The notes beneath the pieces are model-generated. The model was not told the origin of the DNA, made no database searches, and worked only from the letters and a program-made list of their open reading frames with translations. A program made the translations under genes and the position numbers. Positions 8,501-8,691 of a stretch of 8,691 nucleotides of DNA are shown one piece after another (positions within the stretch are counted from its first letter, which is position 1; each line of letters starts with the position of its first letter). Location of the stretch: NCBI GenBank assembly GCA_050288085.1, contig JBNKDD010000241.1, positions 1-8,691 of the forward strand, given 5' to 3'. This stretch comes from JBNKDD01 sp050288085 (GTDB taxonomy: Bacteria; Chloroflexota; Anaerolineae; Aggregatilineales; UBA3940).

Positions 8501-8691
8501 GAAACCGTCGCCTGCCCATCCTGGTCGGTCGTTACAGTGATCGGTTCGCCGATGGCGGTTTCGACGGCCACCCACCGCCACCCAATACCCACGTAGACCA
8601 ACCAGTCGATTTCATACGGTTCCCAGTGCCAATCCTGCTTGATGGGCTGCACGGTGATGGTCTGGTTGGGGATCGGCTGGCTGTCCCAATC
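5590..8691 (-). CDS. Alpha-2-macroglobulin family protein with intact thioester motif (gene A; 5' end outside window)
   Basis: The frame is open from the window edge to a TGA at 5592-5590, giving 1033 visible residues. A GTG at 8652 is in frame, but the frame stays open upstream of it (DWDSQPIPNQTIT), and gene B has about 1004 residues before the matching point, so the true start lies outside the window. Visible order: MG domain, bait-region domain (PYEGEVQALVTVERG), bait segment, A2M core (SEFEDTAYW, LPDNLTTW), TED with CNEQ (7021-7032) and GGWGWWPDD, and a C-terminal MG domain (YYPAG, PEVYGRGDG). In this family, bait cleavage by a protease exposes the Cys-Gln thioester, which bonds covalently to the attacker. 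The thioester Cys is the only cysteine in the visible part. Gene B starts 25 bases after the stop. Family assignment is secure; the trapping role is inferred from the family. Confidence 0.95.
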   Translation of the reverse strand, partial: DWDSQPIPNQTITVQPIKQDWHWEPYEIDWLVYVGIGWRWVAVETAIGEPITVTTDQDGQATVSFTPEEAGSYRIRASINDPEGRENAASTFSWVRSPGYISWRSTANNNDRIDVIPNQDRYQPGDTAELLIASPYEGEVQALVTVERGSILSHEVITIDSSSYLYELPITGDHAPNIYVSVILIKGVDEDAPIPEFKMGLTELKVDTVEQELNITITPDREHISPGEDVTYRIEVTDHTGMGVQDANVTLSLVDLALLSLTEPNTDPILEHFYSDRGLGVLTSVPLAGLVDQQLIRLIPDGVSGGGGPPSPSLVTTDLLRSEFEDTAYWTTQLRTDQNGVAEVTVTLPDNLTTWRMEARAFTVDARVGQVTADIVSTLPLLVRPQTPRFLIAEDRPVLAAIVHNNTAEDMQVFATLNASGVTFEGGMTHSITIPAHGRVQVDWTVTVDEDTEWVDLIFSAQGMTTSGETFADAVKPEIGDPNHDRMLPVYRYEVQETVGLAGQLTEAGERIEGLFLPPTLNYGGGELAIQIDSSLATSVFGALTWLEHYPYECNEQTASRLLSNASTLRLIQVSGLDEPELEAHLEEQIEIGITRLLGRYNGGWGWWPDDKRNPMATAYVTQSLLMAKDAGFDVTIPNRTYAYLRTEVENISELDDSYELNRQAYILYVLAKGKLYQEESVDQLYDARHKLSIYAKSLLAQAIWMQSPSYDPRLETIKTDLISAAAMSATGVHWEEDRPDYRNWNTDTRTTAIMLDTFALIWPESELNPQIVRYLIVSREADHWPTTQETVWSLTALTDWMLASGELDASYEWSVGLNGEPLGSGDTITGDPTILSVGMDDLPVGELNTLIFGRTEGPGSLYYTSHLSLDLPIEEVQALSRGVMVSRRYLDADGNPVTQARVGDELTVVVTVVASNAMHYFVLEDYYPAGADAVNSDLLTESGLRPQPSLARIDELRRWGWGWWYFKHIELRDEKAVLSTDYLPAGTYQFAYQIRLGVAGEYHVIPTTAWEFYFPEVYGRGDGMLFTVLPKQ
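7021..7032 (-). other. Canonical thioester motif CNEQ of gene A
   Basis: The codons tgt-aac-gag-cag lie in the context YPYECNEQTASRLL, which matches the TED signature of bacterial A2Ms (E. coli YfhM-type proteins read CLEQ here). Cys and Gln are the two residues that form the internal thioester; the second position varies in the family. This is direct evidence that gene A can form the reactive bond. Confidence 0.93.
7619..7644 (-). repeat. Near-identical 26-base segment, copy in gene A (partner 1471..1496)
   Basis: Direct repeat of 1471-1496 in the same orientation, offset by 6148 bases, with one mismatch. Recombination between the copies would delete one gene's worth of DNA and leave an in-frame A/B hybrid. 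Confidence 0.7.
7727..7851 (-). other. Bait region of gene A
   Basis: This is the segment between the conserved RGLG and SEFEDTAYW blocks, where A2Ms carry the exposed protease-cleavage bait. It contains LIPDGVSGGGGPPSPSLVTT, then DLLR. It is rich in Gly, Pro and Ser, has no cysteine, and is much less like gene B than the flanks are. Boundaries are approximate. Confidence 0.75.

Larger units (their letters stand above)
6178..8691 (-). repeat. Gene A copy of the tandem duplication (matches 3..2552)
   Basis: This is the partner of the duplicated segment in gene B. Shared blocks in order include WDSxPIP, SPYEGEV, VTVER, KMGxTEL, LPDNLTTW, RPQTPRF, HNNT, KPEIGDPxHDRMLPV, GGWGW, AQAIWM, ATGVHWEE and NHWPxTQET. 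The remaining part of gene A (5590-6177) has no partner in the window because gene B is cut by the edge. Confidence 0.9.

Overview
The window is almost entirely filled by two very large, tandem, same-strand genes. Both are read on the minus strand and both run off the window. They encode bacterial alpha-2-macroglobulin (A2M)-family proteins: giant, modular, extracytoplasmic proteins best known as protease traps. Gene A (upstream in transcription, 8691 down to 5590) is missing its N-terminal half because it starts outside the window, but its C-terminus is complete. Gene B (5564 down to the window start) has a complete N-terminus and lacks only about the last 200 residues. The two are separated by 25 bases, so they are probably co-transcribed. 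No RNA genes, mobile elements, CRISPR arrays or terminators are visible, and no stretch over 300 bases lacks a gene.

Gene B shows the full layout: an N-terminal membrane anchor, a short Pro/Thr linker, four SbsA-like Ig (Big_5-type) domains, macroglobulin (MG) domains with the signature TERPIYRPGQ, a bait-region domain, the A2M core and the thioester-domain (TED) region. Gene A covers the matching part from the mid-MG region through bait, A2M core and TED to the C-terminal MG domain. The two align residue for residue across about 840 positions (3..2552 against roughly 6178..8691), so they are a tandem duplication that has diverged strongly.

The most interesting point is a split of function between the copies. 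Gene A keeps a canonical thioester motif, CNEQ. Gene B has CTET at the same place, so the glutamine needed for the Cys-Gln thioester is gone although the reading frame is intact over 1854 codons. Gene B has also gained a CxxC pair between a proline run and a glycine run inside its bait region, where gene A has no cysteine. The pair therefore looks like one covalent-trapping A2M and one thioester-less A2M made from the same transcript.

The organism cannot be fixed from this sequence alone. The PTAT-rich linker, moderate GC, stacked SbsA-like domains in front of an A2M, and a transmembrane anchor instead of a lipobox fit a Chloroflexota (Anaerolineae-like) bacterium. This is inference.
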